From the NCBI RefSeq assembly GCF_002933955.1, contig NZ_BEWW01000283.1, positions 85,464 to 149,463 of the forward strand: DNA of 64,000 nt. Reading direction: 5' to 3'. The notes beneath the pieces are model-generated. The model had not been told where the DNA came from. It was given only the letters and a program-made list of their open reading frames with translations, and did no database searches. Source of the DNA: Prevotella sp. MGM2. GTDB taxonomy: Bacteria; Bacteroidota; Bacteroidia; Bacteroidales; Bacteroidaceae. This document shows positions 23,627-32,921 of this stretch, piece after piece. A program made the translations under genes and the position numbers. Each line of letters begins with the position of its first letter. The stretch's first letter is position 1.

Positions 23627-24118
23627 ATGGAAATTTCGGCCCCACACGTTGGAGATTACGTTATGATAGCTTGGACCGTTCTGGCGGTGGTGGTTGTCTT
23701 ATATGCCATTTGGCTTGTCGGAGGGCGCGAGTGGATAGGTGAAAAAGTCGCAAGGCTATTGCCCCACGAAACGCTCTCTAAGGGCGATAAAGCGCATATC
23801 TATCTCAATGGCCGCTACAATCGCACCGCGACACTCTCAAAAGTTGTGGCCGATGCGGTGTATATCTACGACAACAAGGTTAAATTGCCTTTGGACTATC
23901 GCGCCCGTTTCTATGGAATGGGTGTTGACCTAAACGATGGTAGCCGACTGGTTTTTATCGCCAATCGCCGCCACTATCGCCTTATTCGCGTGGCTGAACT
24001 TATCCGCAAGGTGTTCAATCTGGCCGAGGATGAAACAAACCTCAATCCCGATTACTCCGAGGATGAGGAATTGTTAACTGAAAAGGCTGAGGAGGGTGCA
24101 GGGGACGATGAAATGTGA
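23627..24118 (+). CDS. Single-pass membrane protein
   Basis: The protein is 163 aa. One membrane segment lies near the N-terminus (IAWTVLAVVVVLYAIWLV). A cytoplasmic beta-rich domain follows, and the C-terminus is acidic (DEELLTEKAEEGAGDDEM). The ATG at 23627 is chosen because the promoter ends at 23598. Function unknown; it is the first gene after the promoter. Confidence 0.6.
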   Translation: MEISAPHVGDYVMIAWTVLAVVVVLYAIWLVGGREWIGEKVARLLPHETLSKGDKAHIYLNGRYNRTATLSKVVADAVYIYDNKVKLPLDYRARFYGMGVDLNDGSRLVFIANRRHYRLIRVAELIRKVFNLAEDETNLNPDYSEDEELLTEKAEEGAGDDEM

Positions 24119-24122
24119 GCCA

Positions 24123-25232
24123 ATGAAATATCGCAAGGTTGCCGACCTGCACCCTCTGCCAAACAATCCGCGAACTATCGACAAGGACGGGCTGGCTCGT
24201 GTTGTTGATTCAATCAAGCTCAACGGATTTTGGGAACACCGACCTATGGCGATTGAGGAACAGGACGGCCGCCTCGTTGTGCTGGATGGCAATCAACGCC
24301 TCAAGGCTGTAAAAAAGCTCAAAATTAAAGAGGTCCCGACCGTGCTTTACTCCGACCTCACGGACGATGAGCGCAACGACCTTATCCTGCGCTCCAACAT
24401 AAACAACGGAGAGTGGGATTTTGGCGCATTACAGACTGACCCCGCTTTTGAGGACGTTGATTTTTGCTTTATCGGTCTGGAATTTCCGAAAGAGAGTGCA
24501 AGCAAGAGAGGCGGAGCCAAGACTGCAAATGCGGCTCCTTTCGACAATCCCGATGATGAGGACGTGGACGATGACAACGACATAGACGATGAGCAAGGCG
24601 ATGATGAAGAGGCTGATGAAAAGGAGGCTTTCTATCGCTCCATGCTTAAAGACGTGTTGTATGAGAGCGACAACATCTATGAAATCCCCAATCTCTTGCT
24701 TGAAATGCAAGCAGGCAAGGTTGAGTTACCGCTTAATCCGTGGGGAGCGAATAGCCGCCTAAGAAAAGACGTGGCGACTTATCATTTCTATGTGGATGAT
24801 TACCGCTTTGAGGCATTATTCAAAGACCCGATTAAATTGCTCACAAGCGGTTGCGAGGCCGTGGTTGAGCCTAATTGTAGCTGCCACGACCAAACGCCTA
24901 TCGCATACGGCATAAGCCTTATCTATAAAAAGAGATGGCTTTGTCGCTATTTGCAAGAGTGTGGCATTAAGGTTTACGCTGACCTCAATGTTGCCCACAA
25001 GTTTATCGAATATAACAAAATGGGTATTCCGAAAGGCTACAACGCCTTTTTCACTCGTGGACTGGACGGGTGGATGGAGAGCCTCAAGAGCGATTTGCAA
25101 GTGGCGCAGGAAATAAGCGGTCTGGAACGCCCCAATTTGGTAGTCTATGGCGGTGGCGATGAGATAAAAGAATTTTGCCGCCAACATGGATTACTCTATA
25201 TCCACGATTTTATCAACGCTAAAAAGAAATAA
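24123..25232 (+). CDS. ParB-like nuclease-domain protein fused to DUF4417
   Basis: The protein is 369 aa from ATG 24123; ATG 24108 is possible. The N-terminal 100 residues form a ParB/Srx domain (ADLHPLPNNPRTI, VLDGNQRLKAV). An acidic linker follows (about 145-175). The rest matches DUF4417: ATYHFYVDDYRFEALF, then DQTPIAYGISLIYKKRWL, then PNLVVYGGGDEIKEF. The ParB-DUF4417 pair is seen in phages and its role is unknown. It lies between early and packaging genes. Confidence 0.75.
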   Translation: MKYRKVADLHPLPNNPRTIDKDGLARVVDSIKLNGFWEHRPMAIEEQDGRLVVLDGNQRLKAVKKLKIKEVPTVLYSDLTDDERNDLILRSNINNGEWDFGALQTDPAFEDVDFCFIGLEFPKESASKRGGAKTANAAPFDNPDDEDVDDDNDIDDEQGDDEEADEKEAFYRSMLKDVLYESDNIYEIPNLLLEMQAGKVELPLNPWGANSRLRKDVATYHFYVDDYRFEALFKDPIKLLTSGCEAVVEPNCSCHDQTPIAYGISLIYKKRWLCRYLQECGIKVYADLNVAHKFIEYNKMGIPKGYNAFFTRGLDGWMESLKSDLQVAQEISGLERPNLVVYGGGDEIKEFCRQHGLLYIHDFINAKKK

Positions 25233-25237
25233 CGACT

Positions 25238-25885
25238 ATGGGCAGAAACTCCGGGGGCGTTAATAACTACGCCAAAGCAGGCACAACGGGCATAGCGGTC
25301 AATTCCAATGGCCGCAAGCTCACCCCGAAGCAGGTGGCAAAGATGACCGCTACCGCAACGGGCACAAGCTCAATGCAGCACCGCGACATGGAAAAGCAAA
25401 TCAATCGCGCTATCTCTCGTTATGAGGCAGTAATGGGCGTAAGAGAAAGACACGTCCGCATTGCCGACATATCGGGTGCTTATGGCGTTACCTATATCGG
25501 GCCTAATGGCTCACAAGGCATATATCTAAGCCGCCGACACTTTGACACGTCAAAGAGAAAATTTGAGGCCGCCTACAAAGCCTCCAACTACGCCAATGGG
25601 TTTAAGAACGTTACCAATCGCGCAGCTCAACACACGGTTACGCATGAATTAGCACACGCCACTTGGACCAGTTCTTACACCTCACCAAAGCACAAGGCCG
25701 CCGGCAAAGAGATACAACACCTATATCGCCAATGGAGCAAGGACAAACGCAAGAAAGGCTACGGCTCCTATGGCAAAACAAGTGTGGATGAGTTCTGGGC
25801 CGAGGTTATCACCAAAGGCATACATGGAAAATCCGACAAATATACTCGCCGGGCAATTTCGATAGCTCGCCGTTTCAAATTATAA
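25238..25885 (+). CDS. Zincin-like metallopeptidase-fold protein
   Basis: The protein is 215 aa. A metal motif HELAH (HExxH) lies in THELAHATWT near residue 138, with a later Glu in SVDEFWAEVITKG as the possible third ligand. This fits a gluzincin-like peptidase; the N-terminus is Gly/Asn-rich. Phage peptidases here may mature proteins or act as toxins. Substrate unknown. Confidence 0.6.
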   Translation: MGRNSGGVNNYAKAGTTGIAVNSNGRKLTPKQVAKMTATATGTSSMQHRDMEKQINRAISRYEAVMGVRERHVRIADISGAYGVTYIGPNGSQGIYLSRRHFDTSKRKFEAAYKASNYANGFKNVTNRAAQHTVTHELAHATWTSSYTSPKHKAAGKEIQHLYRQWSKDKRKKGYGSYGKTSVDEFWAEVITKGIHGKSDKYTRRAISIARRFKL

Positions 25886-25917
25886 CGTAAATTTGCAATA
25901 TCAAATAAACTACAAGA

Positions 25918-26142
25918 ATGGAAAAAATAGAATTAACACCGCTGGAGCTTTCCATGCTGGAACGAAATCTGAGAGGCGAATTTTTCCCTCCAGAGCAGAC
26001 CGATGAGGAAAACGCCGCTTTTGCAAGGGTAATCGAAAAGGCCGATACTCTTATGGAAAAGTTGGACGCTTACGATGAGCTTGGCAATAGCCTTATGGAG
26101 TGGTACTACAACAAGTACAAGGAACAGGAGGCTAACGCCTAA
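25918..26142 (+). CDS. Hypothetical small acidic helical protein
   Basis: The protein is 74 aa, helical and acidic (LTPLELSMLERNLRGEFF, ENAAFARVIEKADTLMEKLD). No domain recognised. A terminator follows, so it ends the operon. Confidence 0.5.
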   Translation: MEKIELTPLELSMLERNLRGEFFPPEQTDEENAAFARVIEKADTLMEKLDAYDELGNSLMEWYYNKYKEQEANA

Positions 26143-26165
26143 CTCCACACCAACCGCGTAAAGAG

Positions 26166-26196
26166 CCGGGCAGTTTTCGGCTGTCCGGTTTTCTTT
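26166..26196 (+). terminator. Terminator before the packaging genes
   Basis: Stem CCGGGCAG (26166-26173) and CTGTCCGG (26181-26188), one G-T pair, loop TTTTCGG, followed by TTTTCTTT. Confidence 0.7.
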
Positions 26197-26206
26197 GCAG
26201 TCAATG

Positions 26207-26223
26207 TGTGTCTGACAAACACG
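26207..26223. promoter_or_regulatory. Weak operator-like palindrome before the terminase genes
   Basis: TGTGTC-TGACA-AACACG matches the phage B operator consensus at 10 of 12 arm positions. No good -7 element follows; a TTTCTTTG lies just upstream at 26190-26197. It may mark control of the packaging operon. Confidence 0.35.
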
Positions 26224-26251
26224 GAATAATAAATCAACGGAATCACAACGA

Positions 26252-26734
26252 ATGGCCCGCTTTGAAAAAGGAAATAAACAAGGCAATCGCTTTACGTCCG
26301 AGAACCAGCCCAAACGCAAAGGGCGTGGCAAACTCTCCGTGCTTAATTATATCCGGCAGACCACGGGCAAGAGGGTTGACCCGCAGAGCAGCAAAGAGGA
26401 AATCTTAAAAGTCATTCAACACATTTACGAAAGCTCACCCTCCGATCTGGAGCCGCTGATTAAAGACCCCAACGACCCCCACAAGCCCAATCCCAACACT
26501 CCGATGTGGGTATTGAGCATAATATCCGCTATTAACACCGATATGCGCTATGGGCGCACGTCAACTATTGAAATGCTTTTTGACCGAGTATTCGGCAAGG
26601 CTACGCAGACGATAGAGGGCGAAATCAACACCAATGTTAACCCGGTTGATTTGTCGGTGCTGACTACCGAGGAACTATTGCAATACAACGCTCTTTTGGA
26701 GAAAATAAAGACAGGCAACAATGGCAAGGAATAA
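26252..26734 (+). CDS. Terminase small subunit-like protein (phage B)
   Basis: The protein is 160 aa. The basic N-terminus FEKGNKQGNRFTSENQPKRK resembles DUF5681-type starts of terminase-adjacent proteins, followed by helices (KLSVLNYIRQTT, STIEMLFDRVFGKAT). It overlaps terL by 14 nt, the standard TerS position. DNA recognition for packaging is the likely role. Confidence 0.65.
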   Translation: MARFEKGNKQGNRFTSENQPKRKGRGKLSVLNYIRQTTGKRVDPQSSKEEILKVIQHIYESSPSDLEPLIKDPNDPHKPNPNTPMWVLSIISAINTDMRYGRTSTIEMLFDRVFGKATQTIEGEINTNVNPVDLSVLTTEELLQYNALLEKIKTGNNGKE

Positions 26735-28148
26735 AGACATATCATTGCCGTTGTCGCTTGCGGTCAAAGTTGAGCTATTCAAACGTGGGTGTTTCGACTT
26801 TATAACTTGCAAGGACGGCAAGAGGCACGAAAAGCAGGGGCAGGCTCTCGCAATCCTCACTGACAACGACCATGTAGAGGTGCTGTATGGTGGAGCCGCC
26901 GGCGGCGCGAAATCATGGACGGGTGCCGCATGGTTGCTCTTTATGTGTCTTGCCTATCCGGGTACGAAATGGTTTATCGGTCGTGAGGAATTAAAGCGTA
27001 TCAAGCAATCGACATACATAACATTCAAGAAAGTATGTGCCATGTATGGTTGCACCGAGGAACTTTACAAGTACAACGCACAGGACAACTATATTGAATT
27101 TTACAACGGGTCCCGAATAGACCTGTTGGATTTGCAATACAAGCCCTCCGACCCGCTGTATGAACGCTTTGGCTCTTTGGAATTTACCGGGGGCTGGATT
27201 GAAGAGGGCGGCGAGGTGAATTTTGGTGCATACGACACGCTCAAAACCCGTGTGGGCCGACACCTCAATTTGGAGTATGGGATTGTGCGCAAACTCTTTA
27301 TCACTTGTAACCCCAAAAAGAACTGGATGTATGATATATTCTACAAGCCTTATAAAGCCAATCGTCTTGAGGCGTACCGCTACTATATTGCTTGTCTAGT
27401 ACAAGAAAATCCATACATAGACCCGGCTTATATTGAGGGATTGAAAACCACAAGCGATAAAGTCAAGTTTGAGCGACTGTTTAAGGGTAATTGGGATTAT
27501 GACGATAACCCCAACGCCTTATGCTCTTACGATGACATTTGCGCGATATTCGGAAACAATCTCTCTATCCGCACCGGCAAGTTTTATATCACTGGCGATA
27601 TTGCGCGTTTCGGTGCCGACTATGCGCGTCTTGCCGTTTGGGATGGCTATCATATAATAGATTTGATGTGCTTTCCTAAAAGCAAGCTCACCGATATTCA
27701 GCTATGGATTACAACCAAGCAGCGCAAATATCGAATACCCAAGCATAGGTGCATTGTGGATGAGGACGGCGTGGGTGGTGGCGTGGTTGATAATTGCGAC
27801 ATTCAGGGATTTGTCAATGGTGCTTCGCCTTTTGCCGGCGAGAACTACCGCAACCTACAAACTCAATGTGGCTACAAGCTGGCCGAACACATTAACGCCA
27901 ATGAGGTAGGCATTGATGAGGAACTTGTGAGCCAATCCGACCGAGAGGAAATCATAAGAGAGCTTGAACAACTGCAAACGTGGAAAGGGGATAGTGACGG
28001 CAAGCTCCAATTAAAGCCCAAAGAGGAAATAAAACTTGATTTGGGTTGCTCCCCGGACTGGCGCGATATGCTTTTGATGCGTTGCTGGTTTGACTACAAC
28101 GAAATCGACATACCCGAAAATATAGAACAGATATTAGGTTTAACGTAA
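26721..28148 (+). CDS. Terminase large subunit (phage B)
   Basis: The protein is 475 aa. Walker A GGAAGGAKS is at about residues 57-65 and Walker B-like GGWIEEGGEV near 155. Nuclease acidic residues lie in ITGDIARFGADYARLAVWD and VDEDGVGGG. It drives packaging and cuts DNA. It is a homologue of the phage A protein at 4465 but has no zinc-ribbon insert. Confidence 0.92.
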   Translation: MARNKDISLPLSLAVKVELFKRGCFDFITCKDGKRHEKQGQALAILTDNDHVEVLYGGAAGGAKSWTGAAWLLFMCLAYPGTKWFIGREELKRIKQSTYITFKKVCAMYGCTEELYKYNAQDNYIEFYNGSRIDLLDLQYKPSDPLYERFGSLEFTGGWIEEGGEVNFGAYDTLKTRVGRHLNLEYGIVRKLFITCNPKKNWMYDIFYKPYKANRLEAYRYYIACLVQENPYIDPAYIEGLKTTSDKVKFERLFKGNWDYDDNPNALCSYDDICAIFGNNLSIRTGKFYITGDIARFGADYARLAVWDGYHIIDLMCFPKSKLTDIQLWITTKQRKYRIPKHRCIVDEDGVGGGVVDNCDIQGFVNGASPFAGENYRNLQTQCGYKLAEHINANEVGIDEELVSQSDREEIIRELEQLQTWKGDSDGKLQLKPKEEIKLDLGCSPDWRDMLLMRCWFDYNEIDIPENIEQILGLT

Positions 28149-28160
28149 CATCCCGATATT

Positions 28161-29588
28161 ATGAGTTTAATTCAAACAATCACCAACAACATTAAGGCGG
28201 CTGTCGGCTACCAACAGAGCTTTGATGAGTTGCTTGCGTCTAATGACGTAACACGGGCCGTTGCAATGATGACCGCACACTCCGAGAGAGCGATGCGCCA
28301 CTTGCAAGAGTACGAGATAAGCACTCACAAAGTAATGGAGCGCAAGGATAGGGCCGTGCTTGATAGCAAGGGTAATTTCCTGCGTTGGAGCAAGCGCAAC
28401 AAAATTCCTATCCCTTACCAGAAATTCATTAACGAAATTGCACTGGTATTTCTCTACGGCCGCCCCGTGAAATGGACGCAACTTTCAGAAAACACCGATT
28501 ACGCATACAGTTTTTACAAGGAGATTATGCGTGAAATCCACTTTGATAGCTGCGTGAGGCAGGCTAAACGTGTCGCCGGTGCCGAGGGTGTGTCGGCTAT
28601 CCTGTATCACGTTTACCGCGAGGAAGCGACCAATAAGCCAAAACTCTTGCTTAACGTGTTGAGCAAGAAAAGCGGTGATGACATATACACGATAAAAGAC
28701 CAATACAAGCGTCTGCGCGCCTTTGGCTGGGGCTACTATCTCACCGAGGAGGGAAATCGCACCGTTCACCATATCGACATATACACAGCCGATACTATCT
28801 ACCGTTGCAAGCAAGGCTCTTTTGGCTGGGAAGTGGAACGCCGACCCAATCCAATAGGGAAAATCCCCGTGTTGCTTTTTGAGCAGGAGCCGGAACACTC
28901 CGATGTGCAACCGCTTATTGAAAAGGTTGAAAACTCCGAGAGTGTGGAGGCTGATGTTATCGACCGTTTCGCCAACCCCACAATGGTAGCGACCGCCGAA
29001 ATACTCAACTCCCTACCCAAGCAAGAGGAAGAGGCGAAATTGCTTATCCTCAAAAATGGCGGCAATGTGTCTTACCTCACATGGAATGAGGCAAGCGAGA
29101 GCAAACGCAACCAATTTGAGCGACTGGATAAGCATATTCTTTCCAAGTCGTTCACGCCCAACATTGATTTTGATAACATGAAAAGCCTCGGCAACCTGTC
29201 GGCAAAGGCTATCCGCAAAATCATGTTGCTGGCGATAATCAAGGCCGAAAAACATAAGGAAAAGCATGATGAGTATATGAACCGCCACGCCTCCCTTATG
29301 TGTGCCATAATGGGAAATGTTCTTGACTACACCCACAAGGCCGAGCATGACGCACTCGACTTAGGGCATGAATTTCAAGAGCCTTTCGGCGATGACGTTA
29401 GCGATATGCTGGCTGACATATCCAAACAATTCAATGATGGCGCGATGAGCCGTGAAACTTATGTAGAGCTGTCTTACTTAATCAAGGACGTAAAGACCGA
29501 GTTGAAACGTATCAAGAAAGAGCAAGCGGAAAATATGGAGCAGCAAATGGCATTACGGCGCATGGACGCTTTTGAACCCACGGACTAA
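28161..29588 (+). CDS. Portal protein
   Basis: The protein is 475 aa, the usual size and position between TerL and MuF. It has helical N- and C-terminal regions and a beta wing (RPNPIGKIPVLLFEQEPEHS, ENSESVEADVIDRFANP) as in SPP1-like portals (Phage_prot_Gp6). It forms the ring through which DNA enters and leaves the head. The C-terminus is rich in charged helices. Confidence 0.82.
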   Translation: MSLIQTITNNIKAAVGYQQSFDELLASNDVTRAVAMMTAHSERAMRHLQEYEISTHKVMERKDRAVLDSKGNFLRWSKRNKIPIPYQKFINEIALVFLYGRPVKWTQLSENTDYAYSFYKEIMREIHFDSCVRQAKRVAGAEGVSAILYHVYREEATNKPKLLLNVLSKKSGDDIYTIKDQYKRLRAFGWGYYLTEEGNRTVHHIDIYTADTIYRCKQGSFGWEVERRPNPIGKIPVLLFEQEPEHSDVQPLIEKVENSESVEADVIDRFANPTMVATAEILNSLPKQEEEAKLLILKNGGNVSYLTWNEASESKRNQFERLDKHILSKSFTPNIDFDNMKSLGNLSAKAIRKIMLLAIIKAEKHKEKHDEYMNRHASLMCAIMGNVLDYTHKAEHDALDLGHEFQEPFGDDVSDMLADISKQFNDGAMSRETYVELSYLIKDVKTELKRIKKEQAENMEQQMALRRMDAFEPTD

Positions 29589-29968
29589 TGGACTACACAA
29601 CAAAATTCAATCCGGGCGATGAGGTTTGGACTATGAGCCAAAACAAGCCCCACAAATTCCAAGTGGCAAGTGTGGAAATCACGCTTACTGCCCCTAACTC
29701 TCCGATGCGAGGACGCACCACCGAGGTGCTTGTTGAGCTTATCAACACGGCCCCGCGAAACAATCCCCAACGTCTAACCTTTGACGCGAGGGGTTGCTTT
29801 GCAACCAAGCAAACGGAGCGACCAGCCTACACCTGTAAGGACTGCAAACACTCGACCGACTGGCACAACAAAGGAGCAGACGGCAACATGATATTTTGCC
29901 GGTGCCAATTCCAAAAGTGGTGTAAATTCCTCAAATACGATTATTGCGACCATTTCCAAAAGCGATGA
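29588..29968 (+). CDS. Protein with C-terminal Cys-rich zinc-type module
   Basis: The protein is 126 aa. The N-terminal 75 residues are beta-rich (FNPGDEVWTMSQNKPHKFQV). The end has CKDCKHSTDW, then FCRCQFQKWCKFLKYDYCDH, a likely zinc site. The Cys module is similar to those of the small proteins at 35183 and 35310. It overlaps the portal gene by 1 nt. Function unknown. Confidence 0.6.
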   Translation: MDYTTKFNPGDEVWTMSQNKPHKFQVASVEITLTAPNSPMRGRTTEVLVELINTAPRNNPQRLTFDARGCFATKQTERPAYTCKDCKHSTDWHNKGADGNMIFCRCQFQKWCKFLKYDYCDHFQKR

Positions 29969-30246
29969 GCGAGAAAGCAAGAAATACGAAATTCATTAAA
30001 CGTGTCTGGCTCAACGAGCCAGATTCGCCCTCAAGCGGGAGTGTCGTTGCTTATGACGGTGATGTAATTGACTACGACAACCAACCGTATCAATCCACCT
30101 TTTTGCGCGTGTCTGACTGCCACGTTTCTGCCAACATACACAAGGCGGTCTATGACAGCGACAAAGAATTTATCGCCAAAATGAAGCGAATACGCGATGT
30201 TATCGATGAGTTTATAACCCACTTGGAAAACGAATATAACGACTAA
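29965..30246 (+). CDS. Hypothetical protein between portal and MuF
   Basis: The protein is 93 aa from ATG 29965, overlapping the previous stop. Mixed alpha/beta with a C-terminal helix (EFIAKMKRIRDVIDEFITHL). No family recognised. It abuts the MuF gene. Confidence 0.5.
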   Translation: MSEKARNTKFIKRVWLNEPDSPSSGSVVAYDGDVIDYDNQPYQSTFLRVSDCHVSANIHKAVYDSDKEFIAKMKRIRDVIDEFITHLENEYND

Positions 30247-32576
30247 TGGCAAAGCGGAAATACATAGATTACAAAAAGCTCAACTCCGAGTTATTCAAGC
30301 GTACCGAGGGCTACGCCGCCAACGTGGCGGCTGTCTATCGGTCTGCGCTCTCTGAAATAATTAACTTGGTAAAAGGCACGGAGCTTGAGGCGGGCAAACC
30401 TTTCTCTTTCTCCGAGTATGGCTATTCCGATGAGGTTACGCCAATATTGCGCACTATGTATTCTCGCGTTTATCAGATAATCCGTACCGGGGTAGAAAAA
30501 GAGTGGCTAAACGCCAACGAGCATAACGATGGACTTGTCAAGGCTGTATTTGGCGAACACTCAATAGAGGATAACCACTTTGCCCGATTCTTTCAACGCA
30601 ACATGGACGCAATGAAAGCGTTTTTTGCGCGTAAGACCGGCACGGGGCTTAATCTCTCTCAAAAGGTATGGAAATACACGGGGGTTTTCAAAGATGAGTT
30701 AGAGGACGCTTTGGATTTGGCTATTGGCGAGGGAACTCCGGCTAATAGACTTGCCACTCAAATTCAAAAGTATCTCAATGACCCCGACCGCTTTTATAGG
30801 CGTTTCCGTGTCAAAATCGGCGAGAACGAGGATGGCACGCCCAAGTATGGGCGCGTGTGGAAAAGGCGCGTCTATGACGCTGAAAGCGGGTCCTACAAAT
30901 GGGTTGATGATGACCCCCGCAAGTACCACCCCGGACGTGGCGTATATCGTAGCTCTTACAGGAACGCGCAAAGGCTGGCGCGTACTGAAACAAATATCGC
31001 ATATCGCACTGCCGACTACGAGCGTTGGCAGCAAATGCCTTTCGTTATCGGCATTGAAATCAAGTTGAGCAACAACCACCCGGAGCCTGATATTTGCGAT
31101 GACCTCAAAGGCATATACCCCAAAACATTCAAGTGGAGTGGCTGGCACCCTAATTGTCGTTGTTACCAAGAGCCGGTATTGGCAAGCCCTAACGAGCTTG
31201 ATAAAATGTTGGATAATATTCTGGACGGGAAAGACCCGGCCGGCGTTGATTGTGCCAACGAGGTAACGGCCGAGCCGCCGACATTCAAGGCGTGGGTTAA
31301 GGACAATGAGGAACGTATCGACAAAGCGACCGCCGCCGGAACTCTGCCCTACTTTATTAAGGACAACCAAAAGGCGGTTAACAAGATTCTCCACGGACTG
31401 ACCCCGGAACAGCAGGCGGCCCGGTCTATGGGTGATTTGCTTGATGACCCTATGGGTTTGTTGGCTCAACATGGACTTGAAAGCCTCAAGCAACTTTACG
31501 CCGCCGTTCAATCCAAGCTGGGGCAGATGTTGACCGGCTCACTTGAACACCAAGCAGACACCCTCAAGTTTGAAATTGACTGGGTAACTAACCACAAGAA
31601 ATATCCGACTTGGGAGGGAGCAGCCAACGCATACAAAAAAGCTCTACGCAATGTTGAGCTACAAATGCGCCGTGAGCGTATGGCCGCCGACATTCAAGGC
31701 GTGGAGGCTTTTGTCGCGTCTAACAATGTGGATAAGGTCAATGCACTCTTTCCACAACTCAAAGCGGCTTATGACGCTGGCGATGTTGACACGGCCCTTA
31801 AATTGTTGGGCGAGGCTCAAAAGGCTATTGAGGAATACAAGAACGAGCTTTTAAGGCAAGGGCTTAACAGTACGACCAAATTAGAGAAATATTGCGACAA
31901 GCACCGCACCTTTGAAAGCAAGGTCAAAAGTGATAAAACCTTTGTGCCTTTCCAAGATAGGATGACAGCCGATTGCGCCCCGGCATGGCAGGCTGGTACA
32001 ACTGAGGCAAGGCAAGCAGTAAGTAGTTATACCAACGGCACCTATGACACAATCAATCGCTCTTATTGGCGTGATAAACGCGCACACACGGACGGTACGC
32101 TTATGGATAGTATTCTTGACGGTTGCACTCTATCAAAGGACACTGTTCTAAGGCGAGGTTGCGACATGGCAGAAATGGGGTCTATCTTTGGCGATGACTT
32201 TTTGCGTATGGTACGGGCCGGCGATATTGACGGCCTAAATGCAGTCGCTGGCTGCCGAGGTATCAACGAGGGCTTTATATCAACCTCTTTCGATATGAAC
32301 GGTGGCTTTTGGAAAAGCGTTGATTTGCGCATATACGCTCCCAAAGGCACACAAGCCTTATATGCAAAGCCTATCTCCGGCTTTGGTGATAGGTACGGCG
32401 CAGGCTGGGACGGGTCCACGGCAAGCCGGACACTCGCCAAAGGTAGAGAGAACGAGGTTATTGTGCATCGTGGTTATGAGTATCGTTTTATCAAGGCTGA
32501 GGCTGGCGGAAAAAAAGGCAGCTCAATAACTATCTATGTTGAGTTACTGAGCCGCGATAAGAGATTGGTTAAGTGA
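30246..32576 (+). CDS. MuF head protein fused to an ADP-ribosyltransferase domain
   Basis: The protein is 776 aa. An N-terminal helical region leads to a MuF minor-head domain with RTETNIAYRTADYERW near 247 and HPNCRC near 300. A helical linker (about 330-590) precedes a C-terminal exoenzyme-type ART: Arg in VLRRGCD near 635, STS in GFISTSFD near 677, and E-x-E in GRENEVIVHRG near 735. These are the R-S-E residues of arginine-type ADP-ribosyltransferases. MuF-linked toxins are thought to ride in the head and enter the cell with the DNA. An ADP-ribosylglycohydrolase is encoded in the facing operon. Confidence 0.85.
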   Translation: MAKRKYIDYKKLNSELFKRTEGYAANVAAVYRSALSEIINLVKGTELEAGKPFSFSEYGYSDEVTPILRTMYSRVYQIIRTGVEKEWLNANEHNDGLVKAVFGEHSIEDNHFARFFQRNMDAMKAFFARKTGTGLNLSQKVWKYTGVFKDELEDALDLAIGEGTPANRLATQIQKYLNDPDRFYRRFRVKIGENEDGTPKYGRVWKRRVYDAESGSYKWVDDDPRKYHPGRGVYRSSYRNAQRLARTETNIAYRTADYERWQQMPFVIGIEIKLSNNHPEPDICDDLKGIYPKTFKWSGWHPNCRCYQEPVLASPNELDKMLDNILDGKDPAGVDCANEVTAEPPTFKAWVKDNEERIDKATAAGTLPYFIKDNQKAVNKILHGLTPEQQAARSMGDLLDDPMGLLAQHGLESLKQLYAAVQSKLGQMLTGSLEHQADTLKFEIDWVTNHKKYPTWEGAANAYKKALRNVELQMRRERMAADIQGVEAFVASNNVDKVNALFPQLKAAYDAGDVDTALKLLGEAQKAIEEYKNELLRQGLNSTTKLEKYCDKHRTFESKVKSDKTFVPFQDRMTADCAPAWQAGTTEARQAVSSYTNGTYDTINRSYWRDKRAHTDGTLMDSILDGCTLSKDTVLRRGCDMAEMGSIFGDDFLRMVRAGDIDGLNAVAGCRGINEGFISTSFDMNGGFWKSVDLRIYAPKGTQALYAKPISGFGDRYGAGWDGSTASRTLAKGRENEVIVHRGYEYRFIKAEAGGKKGSSITIYVELLSRDKRLVK

Positions 32577-32582
32577 TAGGAC

Positions 32583-32903
32583 TTAGAGCGCGAAATACAT
32601 TGCTTGAAAATCTATATCATCACGCTTAATCTTTTGGAGTTTGTCGAAGATAGCGAGCTTATAAACCTCTTCCGCTTTCTCCGCTTTGTTGGCAAGCTCT
32701 TTGGGGCGTGTGCGTTTCCATGTATCATACCACCACTCAAAGCCTCGTACAACGGAATACTCCGCATCCCATATCTGGAATTTGAGATATTCATTAGCCC
32801 ATTCGGACGGCTTTACACTGTCTGGGTCGTAGGGGTTTTTATCTCCCCCTTTGTAGAGCTTGCAAAGGCTCTTTACCATTTCAATTATGTTGCTCTGCGC
32901 CAT
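32583..32903 (-). CDS. Hypothetical protein at end of the accessory operon
   Basis: The protein is 106 aa, rich in Trp, Tyr and Lys, with a helical C-terminus (ELANKAEKAEEVYKLAIFDK). It lies 18 nt after the ADP-ribosylglycohydrolase and converges on the MuF-ART gene with 6 nt between them. No family recognised; the context suggests a link to the same accessory module. Confidence 0.5.
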   Translation of the reverse strand: MAQSNIIEMVKSLCKLYKGGDKNPYDPDSVKPSEWANEYLKFQIWDAEYSVVRGFEWWYDTWKRTRPKELANKAEKAEEVYKLAIFDKLQKIKRDDIDFQAMYFAL

Positions 32904-32921
32904 ATTGTTTTGGGGATTGGA

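Noticed and set aside
30699..31511. 270-aa leftward reading frame opposite MuF
   Set aside because: Antisense shadow; codon bias of the MuF frame explains the open frame.
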